A stretch of DNA of 52,300 nt from assembly GCA_003222195.1 (NCBI GenBank), contig QHVB01000042.1:1-52300 (forward strand). Direction: 5' to 3'. The notes under the pieces were generated by a model. That model made no database searches and had not been told where the DNA came from. It was given only the letters and a program-made list of their open reading frames with translations. Of this stretch, positions 44,227 through 52,300 are shown piece by piece. Source of the stretch: Gemmatimonadota bacterium. Lineage in GTDB: Bacteria; Gemmatimonadota; Gemmatimonadetes; Gemmatimonadales; GWC2-71-9. Within the stretch, counting starts at the first letter, position 1, and the number at the start of each line of letters is the position of its first letter. Position numbers and translations under genes: made by a program.

Positions 44227-45672
44227 ATGAAAACCCTGCGCAACTATATCGGCGGTGACTGGGTCAGTCCCGCCACCGCCGGTTACCTGGACATCACGAA
44301 TCCCGCCACGGGCGAGCAGCTCGGCCGCGTGCCGCTGTCGGGCGCCCGCGAAGTCGATCAGGCAGTGGCCGCCGCGCAGGCGGCGTTCCTCAAGTGGCGC
44401 GAAGTCCCTCCGGTCGTCCGAGCCCGCTACTTGTTCAAGCTCAAGGTCTTGATGGAGGAGCAGTTCGACGATCTCGCGGCGACCGTCACCCGCGAGAACG
44501 GCAAGACGCTGGACGAGGCCAAGGGGTCGGTGCGCCGCGGGATCGAGAATATCGAACACGCCTGCGGGATCCCGACCTTGATGATGGGGAAGACGCTCGA
44601 GGACGTCGCGGCAGGGATCGACTGCGAGTATGTCCGCCAGCCGCTCGGCGTCTTCGCCGCCGTCACGCCCTTCAATTTTCCGGCCATGGTGCCGTGCTGG
44701 TTCTGGCCCTACGCCATCGCGACCGGCAATGCCTTCATCCTGAAGCCCAGCGAGCAGGTCCCCTTTGCGCCGACGCGCATCATCGAGCTGGCACACCAGG
44801 CCGGCGTCCCGCCAGGCGTGCTCAACCTGGTCCACGGCGCGAAGGACGTGGTCAACGCCCTGCTCTCGCATCCGGGAATCGCCGGCATCTCGTTTGTGGG
44901 ATCGTCACCGGTCGCCAAGTACGTCTATCAGGAGGCGGCGAAAAACGGCAAGCGGGTCCAGGCGCTCGGCGGCGCGAAGAATCACATCATCGTGATGCCT
45001 GACGCCGACATGGATCGCGCCGTGGCCAACGTCAGCGAATCGCTCTTCGGCTGTGCCGGACAGCGCTGCCTGGCGGGCAGCGTGGTGGTCGCCGCCGGCA
45101 AAGCCTACGAGCCCTTCCGGGAGCGGCTCCTGAGCGCAGCGAAGGATCTCCGGCTCGGCTACGGTCTCGAGCCGGGCGTGAACATGGGACCGGTCGTGTC
45201 GGCGAAGCACAAAGAGAAGGTGCTGTCCTACGTCGAAGCGGGCCGCAAGGACGGCGCGACACTGTTGCTCGACGGTCGCACGACCAAAGTCGAGAAGCAT
45301 CCGCGCGGCCACTTCGTCGGGCCGACCGTGTTCGACGGTGTCCAGCCCGACATGACGATTGGCAAGGAAGAGATCTTCGGGCCAGTCGCCGCGGTCACGC
45401 ACGTCAGCAATCTCGACGAAGGGATCGATCTGGTGCAGCGTTCCGGGTTCGCCAACGCGACGTCGATCTTCACGCAGAGCGGCAAGGCCGCGCGCGAGTT
45501 TCGCTACCGCGTGGGGGTCAGCATGATCGGTGTGAACATTGGCGTCGCGGCGCCCATGGCGTTCTTTCCGTTCGGGGGAACCAAGGGGTCATTCTTCGGG
45601 GATCTAAAGGTACACGGCCAAGACTCTATCGAGTTTTACACGGACAAGAAAGTCGTCATTTCGAGGTGGTAA
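44227..45672 (+). CDS. mmsA: CoA-acylating methylmalonate-semialdehyde dehydrogenase
   Basis: 481 residues. It oxidises methylmalonate semialdehyde to propionyl-CoA, or malonate semialdehyde to acetyl-CoA, with NAD and CoA. Class-specific motifs are ENGKTLDEAKGSVRRGIENIEHAC, TPFNFPAMVPCWFWPYAIATGN, ISFVGSSPVAKYVY, QALGGAKNHIIVMPDAD and the catalytic cysteine in GCAGQRCLA. Its place just before the beta-ureidopropionase gene (the stop overlaps that ATG by one base) fits the last step of uracil and thymine degradation rather than valine breakdown. Confidence 0.95.
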   Translation: MKTLRNYIGGDWVSPATAGYLDITNPATGEQLGRVPLSGAREVDQAVAAAQAAFLKWREVPPVVRARYLFKLKVLMEEQFDDLAATVTRENGKTLDEAKGSVRRGIENIEHACGIPTLMMGKTLEDVAAGIDCEYVRQPLGVFAAVTPFNFPAMVPCWFWPYAIATGNAFILKPSEQVPFAPTRIIELAHQAGVPPGVLNLVHGAKDVVNALLSHPGIAGISFVGSSPVAKYVYQEAAKNGKRVQALGGAKNHIIVMPDADMDRAVANVSESLFGCAGQRCLAGSVVVAAGKAYEPFRERLLSAAKDLRLGYGLEPGVNMGPVVSAKHKEKVLSYVEAGRKDGATLLLDGRTTKVEKHPRGHFVGPTVFDGVQPDMTIGKEEIFGPVAAVTHVSNLDEGIDLVQRSGFANATSIFTQSGKAAREFRYRVGVSMIGVNIGVAAPMAFFPFGGTKGSFFGDLKVHGQDSIEFYTDKKVVISRW

Positions 45673-46541
45673 TGAGTAAAGTCGTCGGCGGGCTCATCCA
45701 GATGTCGAATCCGATCAACGACCCCAACGCGCCGGTCGCCAAGATCAGCGACGCCATGCTGGAGAAGCACCTTCCTTATATAGAGGAAGCAGGCAAGAAG
45801 GGCGTGCAGATCCTCTGCCTGCAGGAAGTCTTCAACGGCCCGTACTTCTGCCCGAGCCAGGACGCGAAGTGGTGCGACATCGCCGAGCCCATCCCGGGTC
45901 CGACGATCGAGCGCATGCAGAAGCTCGCCAAGCAGCACAAGATGGCGATGATCGTGCCGATCTACGAGCGCGAGATGGCGGGCGTCTATTACAACACGGC
46001 CGCCGTCATCGATGCCGACGGCAGCTACCTCGGCAAATACCGCAAGAACCATATCCCACACACCGCCGGCTTCTGGGAGAAGTTCTTCTTCAAGCCGGGC
46101 AATCTCGGCTATCCGGTCTTCAAGACGCGGTACGCCACGATCGGCGTCTACATCTGTTATGACCGCCACTTCCCCGAGGGCGCGCGACTGCTCGGTCTGC
46201 ACGGTGCGGAAATCGTGTTCAATCCGTCCGCCACCGTGAAGGGGTTATCCCAGTATCTGTGGAAGCTGGAGCAGCCGGCACACGCCGTCGCCAACGGCTA
46301 CTTCATGGGCTGCATCAATCGCGTCGGCGTCGAAGCGCCGTGGAACGTGGGACAGTTCTACGGCTCGAGCTATTTCGTGGATCCACGCGGCAATTTCCTC
46401 GCGCAGGGCAGCGAGGACAGGGACGAGCTCGTCGTCGCCGAAATGAACCTCGATATGATCGAGGAGGTGCGGCGCACCTGGCAATTCTTCCGCGACCGGC
46501 GCCCGGAGACGTACGACGACATGGTGAAGCAGCTGCCGTAG
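45672..46541 (+). CDS. Beta-ureidopropionase (N-carbamoyl-beta-alanine amidohydrolase)
   Basis: 289 residues of the nitrilase superfamily. The Glu-Lys-Cys triad is visible: ILCLQEVFNGPYFCPS, LGKYRKNHIPH and IGVYICYDRHFPEGARLLGLHGAE. It releases CO2 and ammonia from N-carbamoyl-beta-alanine to give beta-alanine, or beta-aminoisobutyrate from thymine. Context, with dihydropyrimidinase and an aminotransferase in the same operon, supports this over other nitrilases. It overlaps the mmsA stop and is immediately followed by a membrane protein gene. Confidence 0.93.
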   Translation: MSKVVGGLIQMSNPINDPNAPVAKISDAMLEKHLPYIEEAGKKGVQILCLQEVFNGPYFCPSQDAKWCDIAEPIPGPTIERMQKLAKQHKMAMIVPIYEREMAGVYYNTAAVIDADGSYLGKYRKNHIPHTAGFWEKFFFKPGNLGYPVFKTRYATIGVYICYDRHFPEGARLLGLHGAEIVFNPSATVKGLSQYLWKLEQPAHAVANGYFMGCINRVGVEAPWNVGQFYGSSYFVDPRGNFLAQGSEDRDELVVAEMNLDMIEEVRRTWQFFRDRRPETYDDMVKQLP

Positions 46542-47024
46542 ATGATTGTTCTCTTCCGCGCGCTGACGTACGCCACACTGTTCATCGGGCTGCTGCTGGT
46601 GTTCGTGCCCGATCGCATTCTCGCCCCCGCGGGGATCGTGCGGCCCGCGACGATCGGGCTCTTGCAGATTCTCGCGATGCTCGTGATCGTGGCCGGTGCG
46701 GGCTTGGCGATCGCCTCGATCCTCACGTTCGCCTTCATCGGCAAGGGCACACCTGCGCCATTCGATCCGCCGCGCAAGCTGGTCGTTGCGGGGCCGTACC
46801 GCTGGGTACGGAATCCGATGTACATCGGCGCCGGTCTCGTGCTGCTCGGCGCCGCGATGTTCTACGGCTCCATCGGTCTCGTCCTGTACACGATCATCTT
46901 CTGGTCCATGGCCCATCTCTTCGTGCTGTTTTACGAGGAGCCGGTGCTGCGCCGGAAATTCGGCGCCGATTACCACGCATACGCCGCCACCCGCCGCCGC
47001 TGGATGCCCCGATGGCGCTCCTGA
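46542..47024 (+). CDS. Isoprenylcysteine carboxyl methyltransferase-like membrane protein
   Basis: 160 residues with four hydrophobic segments. The signature KLVVAGPYRWVRNPMYIGAGLVLLG, followed by FYEEPVLRRKFGADYHAYAATRRRWMPR, is that of the ICMT/PEMT-like integral membrane methyltransferases: a Gly-Pro-Tyr-x-x-x-RNPMY motif for S-adenosylmethionine, then the E-E-P-x-L...Y..Y...V/RW motif. The substrate in bacteria is often unknown; lipids or phenolics are possible. Its start directly abuts the upstream stop and its end overlaps the hydantoinase start by 13 bp, so it is a fixed part of this operon. Confidence 0.85.
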   Translation: MIVLFRALTYATLFIGLLLVFVPDRILAPAGIVRPATIGLLQILAMLVIVAGAGLAIASILTFAFIGKGTPAPFDPPRKLVVAGPYRWVRNPMYIGAGLVLLGAAMFYGSIGLVLYTIIFWSMAHLFVLFYEEPVLRRKFGADYHAYAATRRRWMPRWRS

Positions 47025-48400
47025 TTCGCGGCGGCCGCATCATCACGGCGACGGAGGACTTTGCCGCGGACATCTACGCCGAGGCGGAGACGATCACGCG
47101 GATCGAGCCCCGGATCGACGACAAGCTGCTCGCGCCCGGCACCGAGATTGTCGATGCGCGCGGCAAGTACGTCTTCCCCGGGTTCATCGATCCGCACGTC
47201 CACATCTACCTGCCCTTCATGGGCACGTACGCCGCAGACGATTACGAGTCCGCCAGCAAGGCGGCGCTCGCGGGCGGTACGACCACGCTGATCGAGATGA
47301 TCTGTCCGGGCGCGTCGGACGAGCCCCTCGCCGCGTTCGAGCTGTGGAAATCCAAGGCTGAGAAGCTCGCGGCCGTGGACTACACGTTTCATATGTCGGT
47401 CGTGCGGTTCGAAGCGCACGTTCGCGAGCAGTTTCGGGACATCGTCAAAGCGGGGGTCGCGTCCTTCAAAGTCTTTCTCGCCTACAAGGGCGCGTTGAAC
47501 CTCTCCGACGAGCACCTGTTTGCGGCCATGAAATTCGCGAAAGACCTCGGCGTGATCGTGACCGCGCATTGCGAGAACGCGGACGCGATCGACGCGCTGC
47601 AGCAGTCGCTGCTCGGCGCCGGAAAGACGGGGCCCGAATGGCACGGTCCGTCACGCCCGCCCGTGGTCGAGGCGGACGGGGTGCATCACCTTTGCACGTT
47701 CGCCGAGCTGCTCGGCACCCACGTCTACATCGTGCATACGTCCTGTGAGCCGGCCGTGCGCGCGGCGCTGGATGCGCGCAAGCGGGGCGTGAACGTCTGG
47801 ATCGAATCGGTGATCCCGCACTTCGTGCTGGACGAGACGTACGCCGAGCGGCCGGCGTTCGAAGGCGCGAAATACGTGATGTCGCCCCCGCTGCGCGCCA
47901 AAGCCAACCAGAACGTGCTCTGGAACGGCGTGAAGTCGCGCGAGATCAGTACCATCGCGACCGACCATGCGCCGTTCCGGTTCGAGGATCAGAAAAAGAT
48001 GGGCCGGGAAGCGTTCACGAAGATTCCGAACGGCATCCCGTCAGTGCAGGAGCGCGTCGATCTCGTCCATACCTGTGGCGTCGCCGCGGGACGGCTCGGA
48101 TTACAGGCGATGGTGGACGCCTGCGCGACGCAGGCCGCCAAGTTGTTCGGGCTCTATCCCAAGAAGGGCACCATCCAGCTCGGCAGCGACGCTGATCTGG
48201 TCGTCTACGACCCGAGCTATCGGGGCACGTTCTCCAAGGAATGCGCCTACTCGAACGTGGACTACAACGCCTATGAAGGCTGGGAGCAGAAAGGCCGTGC
48301 AGCAGCCGTGTCGGTTCGCGGGCAAGTCCAGGCACGCGACGGAGAGTTCGTCGGGACTGTCGGTCGAGGCCAATTCTTGAAGAGGGAGCCTACCCACTGA
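47012..48400 (+). CDS. Dihydropyrimidinase (hydantoinase)
   Basis: 462 residues from the ATG at 47012, chosen because MALLIRGGRIITATEDF is the family start. It hydrolyses dihydrouracil or dihydrothymine to the N-carbamoyl-beta-amino acid. Motifs are PGFIDPHVHIYLPFMGTYAADDYESASKAALAGGTT, the carboxylysine in ASFKVFLAYKG, VTAHCENADAID, YIVHTSCEPA and ISTIATDHAPF. The nucleobase context makes dihydropyrimidinase more likely than a specialised hydantoinase. Confidence 0.95.
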   Translation: MALLIRGGRIITATEDFAADIYAEAETITRIEPRIDDKLLAPGTEIVDARGKYVFPGFIDPHVHIYLPFMGTYAADDYESASKAALAGGTTTLIEMICPGASDEPLAAFELWKSKAEKLAAVDYTFHMSVVRFEAHVREQFRDIVKAGVASFKVFLAYKGALNLSDEHLFAAMKFAKDLGVIVTAHCENADAIDALQQSLLGAGKTGPEWHGPSRPPVVEADGVHHLCTFAELLGTHVYIVHTSCEPAVRAALDARKRGVNVWIESVIPHFVLDETYAERPAFEGAKYVMSPPLRAKANQNVLWNGVKSREISTIATDHAPFRFEDQKKMGREAFTKIPNGIPSVQERVDLVHTCGVAAGRLGLQAMVDACATQAAKLFGLYPKKGTIQLGSDADLVVYDPSYRGTFSKECAYSNVDYNAYEGWEQKGRAAAVSVRGQVQARDGEFVGTVGRGQFLKREPTH

Positions 48401-49686
48401 TGGATTCGCAGACCGTACGCCAGAAGCACAAAGACTTTCTGTTTCCCTGCGTCGCCAACTATTACGCCGAACCCGTGGTGATCACCGAGGCCCACGGGTC
48501 TTCGGTCAAGGACCTCGACGGCCGCGAATACCTCGATTTTTTCGGCGGCATTCTGACAGCGGGGATCGGGCATTCGCATCCAGAGTTCGTCAAGCGCCTG
48601 CAGGATCAGCTCGCGCGGCTGGTGCACACCTCGAGCGTCTACCCGACTGTCGAGCAGGTGCGCGTCGCCGAGCGATTGACGCAGATCACCCCGGGCAAGC
48701 TCAAGAAGAGCTTCTTCACGACCAGCGGCACGGAAGCGGACGAGACCGCGATCATGCTGGCAAAGATCTATACCGGCCAGCAGGAGATCATCGCGCTGCG
48801 GCACAGCTACGCCGGGCGCAGCCAGGGGGCGATCGCGATCACGGGGCAGCAGCCCTGGCGTGTCCTGCCCACGCAGATCCCCGGCGTCAAGCACGCGCTG
48901 TCGCCCTACTGCTATCGGTGCCCCCTGGGCCTCGAATATCCCGACTGCGGCATCCGTTGCGCCCAGGACATCGAGGATCTGATCAAGACGACGACGACCG
49001 GCCGGCCGGCGGCGTTTATGGCCGAGCCGATTCAGGGCGCCGGCGGTTTCATTACCCCACCCAAGGAATATTTCGAGATCGCCGTCGGCATCATCCGCAA
49101 GTACGGCGCGGTCTTCATCTGCGACGAGGTGCAGACGGGCTGGGGCCGCACGGGCGACAAATGGTGCGGCATCGAGCATTGGGGCGTGGACCCCGAGATC
49201 ATGACGTTCGCGAAGTCGATCGCGAACGGCTTCCCGGTGGGTGCCACGATCGCCACGGAAGAAGTCGCGAATGCGTTTACGGGTCTCTCGCTCTCGACAT
49301 TCGGGGGCAATCCCATCTCGATGGCCGCGGTCGACGTGACGCTGGAAGTCATGCAGCGCGAGAACACGCCACAGCGGTCCGCGGTGCGCGGTGCGCAGTT
49401 GCGTGAGGCCCTGGAAGAGTTCAAGAAACGGTTCGCGTTCATTGGCGACGTGCGCGGAATGGGGTTGATGCAGGGCATCGAGTTCGTCGAAGACCGCAAA
49501 ACCAAGGAGCCGTCGCCCAAGAAGACGACGGCGTTTCTCGAAGCCGCCAAGCGACAGGGCCTGCTGCTCGGTAAAGGCGGGCTGTATGGCAACGTGATCC
49601 GCATCGCCCCGTCGATGTTGATCAGCAAGGCGGATATCGACGACGGCTGCAAGCGGATGGAGCGCGCACTCGCTGAGGTCAAATGA
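48400..49686 (+). CDS. AGXT2-like class III aminotransferase
   Basis: 428 residues. This is a PLP fold-type I enzyme with FFTTSGTEADETAIMLAKIYTG, RHSYAGRSQGAIAITGQQ, the cysteine-rich segment HALSPYCYRCPLGLEYPDCGIRCAQDI, FICDEVQTGWGRTG (Asp for PLP) and the lysine in MTFAKSIANGFPVGA. It closely resembles alanine-glyoxylate aminotransferase 2 / beta-aminoisobutyrate-pyruvate aminotransferase. In this operon it should convert beta-alanine or beta-aminoisobutyrate to the semialdehyde used by mmsA. Glyoxylate or pyruvate would be the acceptor, which links it to the purine genes. The ATG overlaps the upstream stop by one base. Confidence 0.93.
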   Translation: MDSQTVRQKHKDFLFPCVANYYAEPVVITEAHGSSVKDLDGREYLDFFGGILTAGIGHSHPEFVKRLQDQLARLVHTSSVYPTVEQVRVAERLTQITPGKLKKSFFTTSGTEADETAIMLAKIYTGQQEIIALRHSYAGRSQGAIAITGQQPWRVLPTQIPGVKHALSPYCYRCPLGLEYPDCGIRCAQDIEDLIKTTTTGRPAAFMAEPIQGAGGFITPPKEYFEIAVGIIRKYGAVFICDEVQTGWGRTGDKWCGIEHWGVDPEIMTFAKSIANGFPVGATIATEEVANAFTGLSLSTFGGNPISMAAVDVTLEVMQRENTPQRSAVRGAQLREALEEFKKRFAFIGDVRGMGLMQGIEFVEDRKTKEPSPKKTTAFLEAAKRQGLLLGKGGLYGNVIRIAPSMLISKADIDDGCKRMERALAEVK

Positions 49687-51170
49687 CGCTCCCGGTCCGG
49701 ACCCAGCTCGCCAACGAGGACCTGCTCCCGGTCGCGCCGAACCGGCGTACCTGGAACTGGTGGCACATCGCGTCGCTGTGGATCGGGATGGCGATCTGCA
49801 TCCCCACCTACACGCTGGCGTCCGGTCTCGTCGATCAAGGCTGGACCTGGCAGGCGGCTGTCACCGCGGTCGTCCTAGGCAATGTCGTGGTGCTGCTCCC
49901 CATTGCCCTGAATTCGCACGCCGGGACGCGCTACGGCATCCCCTTCCCCGTGCTCGCCCGCGCCCCGTTCGGCGTCCTCGGCGCGAACATTCCCGCGATT
50001 CTCCGTGGACTCGTGGCGTGCGGGTGGTTCGGTATCCAGACCTGGATCGGCGGGTGGGCAATCTACAAGCTGTTCGAGGCGATCTGGCCGGGCATCGCCA
50101 CCCTGCCGCAGATCCTGCCGGCCTTCGTCGGGCTCAACACGGGGGAGTTCGTCTGCTTCATGCTGTTTTGGGCGATGAATGTCTGGATCGTGCTGCGCGG
50201 CATGGATTCGATCAAGTTCCTGGAGACCTGGGGCTCTCCGTTTCTGCTCGCCGTTGGGGCGGCATTGTTCATCTGGGCCTGGGTTCGCTCGGGGAGCCTG
50301 GCCACGATGCTGGCAAATCCACCGGCCGTCGGACCGTCCGGCCGTCCGGCCGTCGCCACCGTGTTCGGCGCGGGGCTAACGTCCGCGGTCGCGTTCTGGG
50401 GCACCATGGCGTTGTCCATTCCGGACTTCTCTCGATACGCGCGTTCCCAGCGCGATCAGGTGATCGGACAGGCGGTCGGCTTGCCTGGGACGATGGCGTT
50501 GTTCGCCTTCATCGGCGCCGCGGTCACCAACGCGACGCTCGTGATCTTTGGGACCCGGATTGCCGACCCGGTGGCGTTGCTCGCCAAGATCGGCGGGCCG
50601 TTGATGATCATGCTCTCGATGGCGGGACTCGTCGTCGCCACGCTCACCACGAACATCGCCGCCAACATCGTGGCGCCCGCCAACGCGTTCTCGAACATCG
50701 CGCCGCACAAGATCAGCTTCAAACAGGGCGCGATGATCACGGCGATCATCGGGATCGTCATGCTGCCGTGGCGGCTCTACAACAACGCCGCCGCGTACAT
50801 CTTCACCTGGCTGATCGGCTACGGCGCGCTGCTCGGCCCGGTCGCCGGGATCATGATTGCCGATTACTTCGTCGTCAGGCGCGGGGAGCTGGTCGTCACC
50901 GATCTCTATACGCGGCGCGGGACCTACGAATACGCGCGAGGCTTCAATTGGATCGCAATTGCCGCCCTGATCATCGGCGTGGCGCCGAGCCTGCCGGGAT
51001 TCGTGGCGGCGCTGCGCGGCGCGCCGGCGAGCGGCCTGTTCGGTACGATTTACAACTGGGCGTGGTTCGTTGGGTTCCTGCTCGCGGCGCTCCTCTACGT
51101 GGTGGGAATGCGCGTGATGACGGGGCAAAGGCGTGGGGAGTGGGGAGTGGGGAGTGGTTCGTTCCGGTGA
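49683..51170 (+). CDS. NCS1-family nucleobase (uracil/allantoin-type) permease
   Basis: 495 residues and about 12 membrane helices. The NCS1 signature NRRTWNWWHIASLWIGMAICIPTYTLASGL, NSHAGTRYGIPFPVLARAPFGVLGANIPAILRGLVACGWFGIQTWIGG, WGTMALSIPDFSRYARSQRDQ and LTTNIAANIVAPANAFSN is complete. It takes up pyrimidines, hydantoins or allantoin with protons or sodium. The position between the aminotransferase and dihydropyrimidine dehydrogenase genes points to uracil/thymine. The last residues (RGEWGVGSGSF) come from a 7-bp tandem repeat and differ from usual family ends. Confidence 0.95.
   Translation: MTLPVRTQLANEDLLPVAPNRRTWNWWHIASLWIGMAICIPTYTLASGLVDQGWTWQAAVTAVVLGNVVVLLPIALNSHAGTRYGIPFPVLARAPFGVLGANIPAILRGLVACGWFGIQTWIGGWAIYKLFEAIWPGIATLPQILPAFVGLNTGEFVCFMLFWAMNVWIVLRGMDSIKFLETWGSPFLLAVGAALFIWAWVRSGSLATMLANPPAVGPSGRPAVATVFGAGLTSAVAFWGTMALSIPDFSRYARSQRDQVIGQAVGLPGTMALFAFIGAAVTNATLVIFGTRIADPVALLAKIGGPLMIMLSMAGLVVATLTTNIAANIVAPANAFSNIAPHKISFKQGAMITAIIGIVMLPWRLYNNAAAYIFTWLIGYGALLGPVAGIMIADYFVVRRGELVVTDLYTRRGTYEYARGFNWIAIAALIIGVAPSLPGFVAALRGAPASGLFGTIYNWAWFVGFLLAALLYVVGMRVMTGQRRGEWGVGSGSFR
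51135..51155 (+). repeat. Short tandem repeat GGGGAGT x3 at the permease 3' end
   Basis: Three exact copies of GGGGAGT (51135-51155) followed by a partial one. The array lies in the last codons of the permease and ends 11 bp before the next start. Confidence 0.85.
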
Positions 51171-52300
51171 TTGATCAGGCCCGCGTCCTTTCGGATGATC
51201 AGCTCGAGCGGAATTTCGCCGACATCGCGCCGCCGCTCACGCCCGACGCCGCCCTGCTCGAAGCCACCAAGTGCCTCTTCTGCCACGACGCGCCCTGCAC
51301 CATCGCCTGCCCCACCCATATCGACGTCCCGGCGTTCATCAAGAAGATTGCCAGCGGCAATCTGCGCGGCTCCGCGCGCGTGATTCTCGATGCCAATCCG
51401 TTTGGCCACTCCTGCGCGCGCGCCTGCCCGGTAGAAGTGCTGTGCGAAGGCGCCTGCGTCCTCAACGACCGCGACGAGCAGCCGATCAAGATCGCGCTGC
51501 TGCAGCGCCACGCCACCGACTACGTCCTGGAGAAAAAGCTCAGGCTATTCGAGGGAGGTCGACGCACGGGGAAGCGCGTGGCGGTCGTCGGCGCCGGCCC
51601 GGCGGGGCTGGCGTGCGCGCGCGATCTGCGGCGCTTTGGTCACGACGTGACGGTCTTCGAAGCGAAGGACCAGCCCGGCGGCTTGAACACCTACGGCATC
51701 GCCGAATACAAGCTCAAGGCCGCTATCGCGCTCGCGGAAGTCCAGGACATTCTGGATCTGGGGGTGGAGCTGAAGACCGGCGCGACGATCGGATCGCTCG
51801 ACAAGCTGCTGACCGATTACGACGCCGTATTTGTCGGCATCGGACTCGGAAGCACCAAGCGACTCGGCATCCCGGGCGAGGACCTCCCTGGCGTGGTAGA
51901 TGCGCTCACCTTCATCGAGCATCTCAAGACACATCCGTACCGCGAGACGACGGTGGGGCGGCAGGTCGTGGTGATCGGCGCAGGCAATACGGCGATCGAC
52001 GCGGTCACCCAGGCGAAGCGGCTGGGCGCGACGGCCGCGACGATCGTGTACCGGCGGAGCGAGGCGGACATGCCCTGCTATCACTACGAGTACGAGCTCG
52101 CCAAGCGCGATGGCTGCGGCTTCCGGTTCAATGCAGCACCGCAGCGCATTATCGGCAACGGCTCGGGAGGGGTCTCGGGACTCGAGGTTCGGACGGACGG
52201 CGGCAGCGAGACGATTCCGTGCGACATGGTGATCGTCGCGATCGGACAAGGGGCGCGGGCCGAGCTCACGTGGCCCAAGGACCATGCGAAGGTTTTCGTC
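51167..52300 (+). CDS. preT: NAD-dependent dihydropyrimidine dehydrogenase subunit PreT (3' truncated by window)
   Basis: 378 residues from the GTG overlapping the permease stop; the frame is still open at the window end. Two N-terminal cysteine clusters for [4Fe-4S] centres are visible (KCLFCHDAPCTIACPTHID and HSCARACPVEVLCEGACV). An FAD motif (VAVVGAGPAGLACARDLR), GGLNTYGIAEYKL, and a second dinucleotide motif (VVVIGAGNTAIDAVTQAKRLGA) follow. The partner PreA (dihydrouracil dehydrogenase catalytic subunit) is expected just downstream but lies outside the window. Together they reduce uracil or thymine, the first step of the pathway encoded upstream. Confidence 0.94.
   Translation, partial: MIDQARVLSDDQLERNFADIAPPLTPDAALLEATKCLFCHDAPCTIACPTHIDVPAFIKKIASGNLRGSARVILDANPFGHSCARACPVEVLCEGACVLNDRDEQPIKIALLQRHATDYVLEKKLRLFEGGRRTGKRVAVVGAGPAGLACARDLRRFGHDVTVFEAKDQPGGLNTYGIAEYKLKAAIALAEVQDILDLGVELKTGATIGSLDKLLTDYDAVFVGIGLGSTKRLGIPGEDLPGVVDALTFIEHLKTHPYRETTVGRQVVVIGAGNTAIDAVTQAKRLGATAATIVYRRSEADMPCYHYEYELAKRDGCGFRFNAAPQRIIGNGSGGVSGLEVRTDGGSETIPCDMVIVAIGQGARAELTWPKDHAKVFV

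Noticed and set aside
46259-47011. N-terminal extension of the dihydropyrimidinase frame by ~250 residues
   Set aside because: The upstream part overlaps the ureidopropionase and methyltransferase genes and has no similarity to the family; the ATG at 47012 matches the family start.

Overview
The window is a GC-rich bacterial chromosome segment. Several features recall Gemmatimonadota or a related soil lineage: BNR-repeat (sortilin-like) secreted proteins, carboxypeptidase-regulatory-like lipo/outer-membrane proteins, many small secreted proteins, and dense translationally coupled gene strings with ATGA overlaps. This assignment is an inference from gene content, not a database match. No rRNA, tRNA or CRISPR array was seen.

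Layout. (1) 1-3333: cell-envelope genes, with a 5'-truncated PKD/polyproline protein, a PEGA-domain membrane protein, an exported TPR/barrel-like protein and a SnoaL-like lipoprotein. (2) 3356-4416: a REP/RAYT unit. A REP-associated tyrosine transposase is bracketed by two identical 28-bp palindromes and two tandem-repeat tracts; a third, near-identical palindrome lies in frame inside an ECF sigma gene at 31.16 kb. (3) 4445-14058: a DUF4382-like lipoprotein, an 881-residue coiled-coil protein, a PepSY-like/outer-membrane pair, a 1137-residue BNR-repeat protein and an AI-2E-type permease. (4) 14.2-19.3 kb: an integron gene-cassette array with five attC sites and no integrase in view. It carries pdxJ, an EreA/ChaN-like secreted protein, a lipoprotein with a JAMM-like motif, an antitoxin plus broken RelE/ParE toxin, and a DHFR-family reductase. 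(5) 19.4-26.7 kb: a plus-strand run of small accessory genes (DinB, VOC, YjbR, GyrI-like). It includes a candidate selenoprotein with an in-frame TGA followed by a bSECIS-like hairpin, then a Ser/Thr kinase-BRCT fusion. (6) 26.7-33.8 kb (minus): a TPR protein and amino-acid permease, an ECF sigma/FecR pair, and a TIGR03545/TIGR03546 pair.

(7) 33.8-52.3 kb is a coherent nucleobase-catabolism island. The purine side has xanthine-dehydrogenase-type molybdenum hydroxylase subunits, 5-hydroxyisourate hydrolase, OHCU decarboxylase, allantoinase and allantoate amidohydrolase. Its glyoxylate can be used by malate synthase, which sits beside isocitrate lyase. The pyrimidine side has PreT (cut by the window end), dihydropyrimidinase, beta-ureidopropionase, an AGXT2-like aminotransferase, methylmalonate-semialdehyde dehydrogenase and an NCS1 permease. 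It yields acetyl-CoA or propionyl-CoA, again feeding the glyoxylate bypass. Urate oxidase, ureidoglycolate-processing enzymes and PreA are not in the window. A DUF3830 protein and an isoprenylcysteine-methyltransferase-like membrane protein are embedded in the island with no obvious known role.
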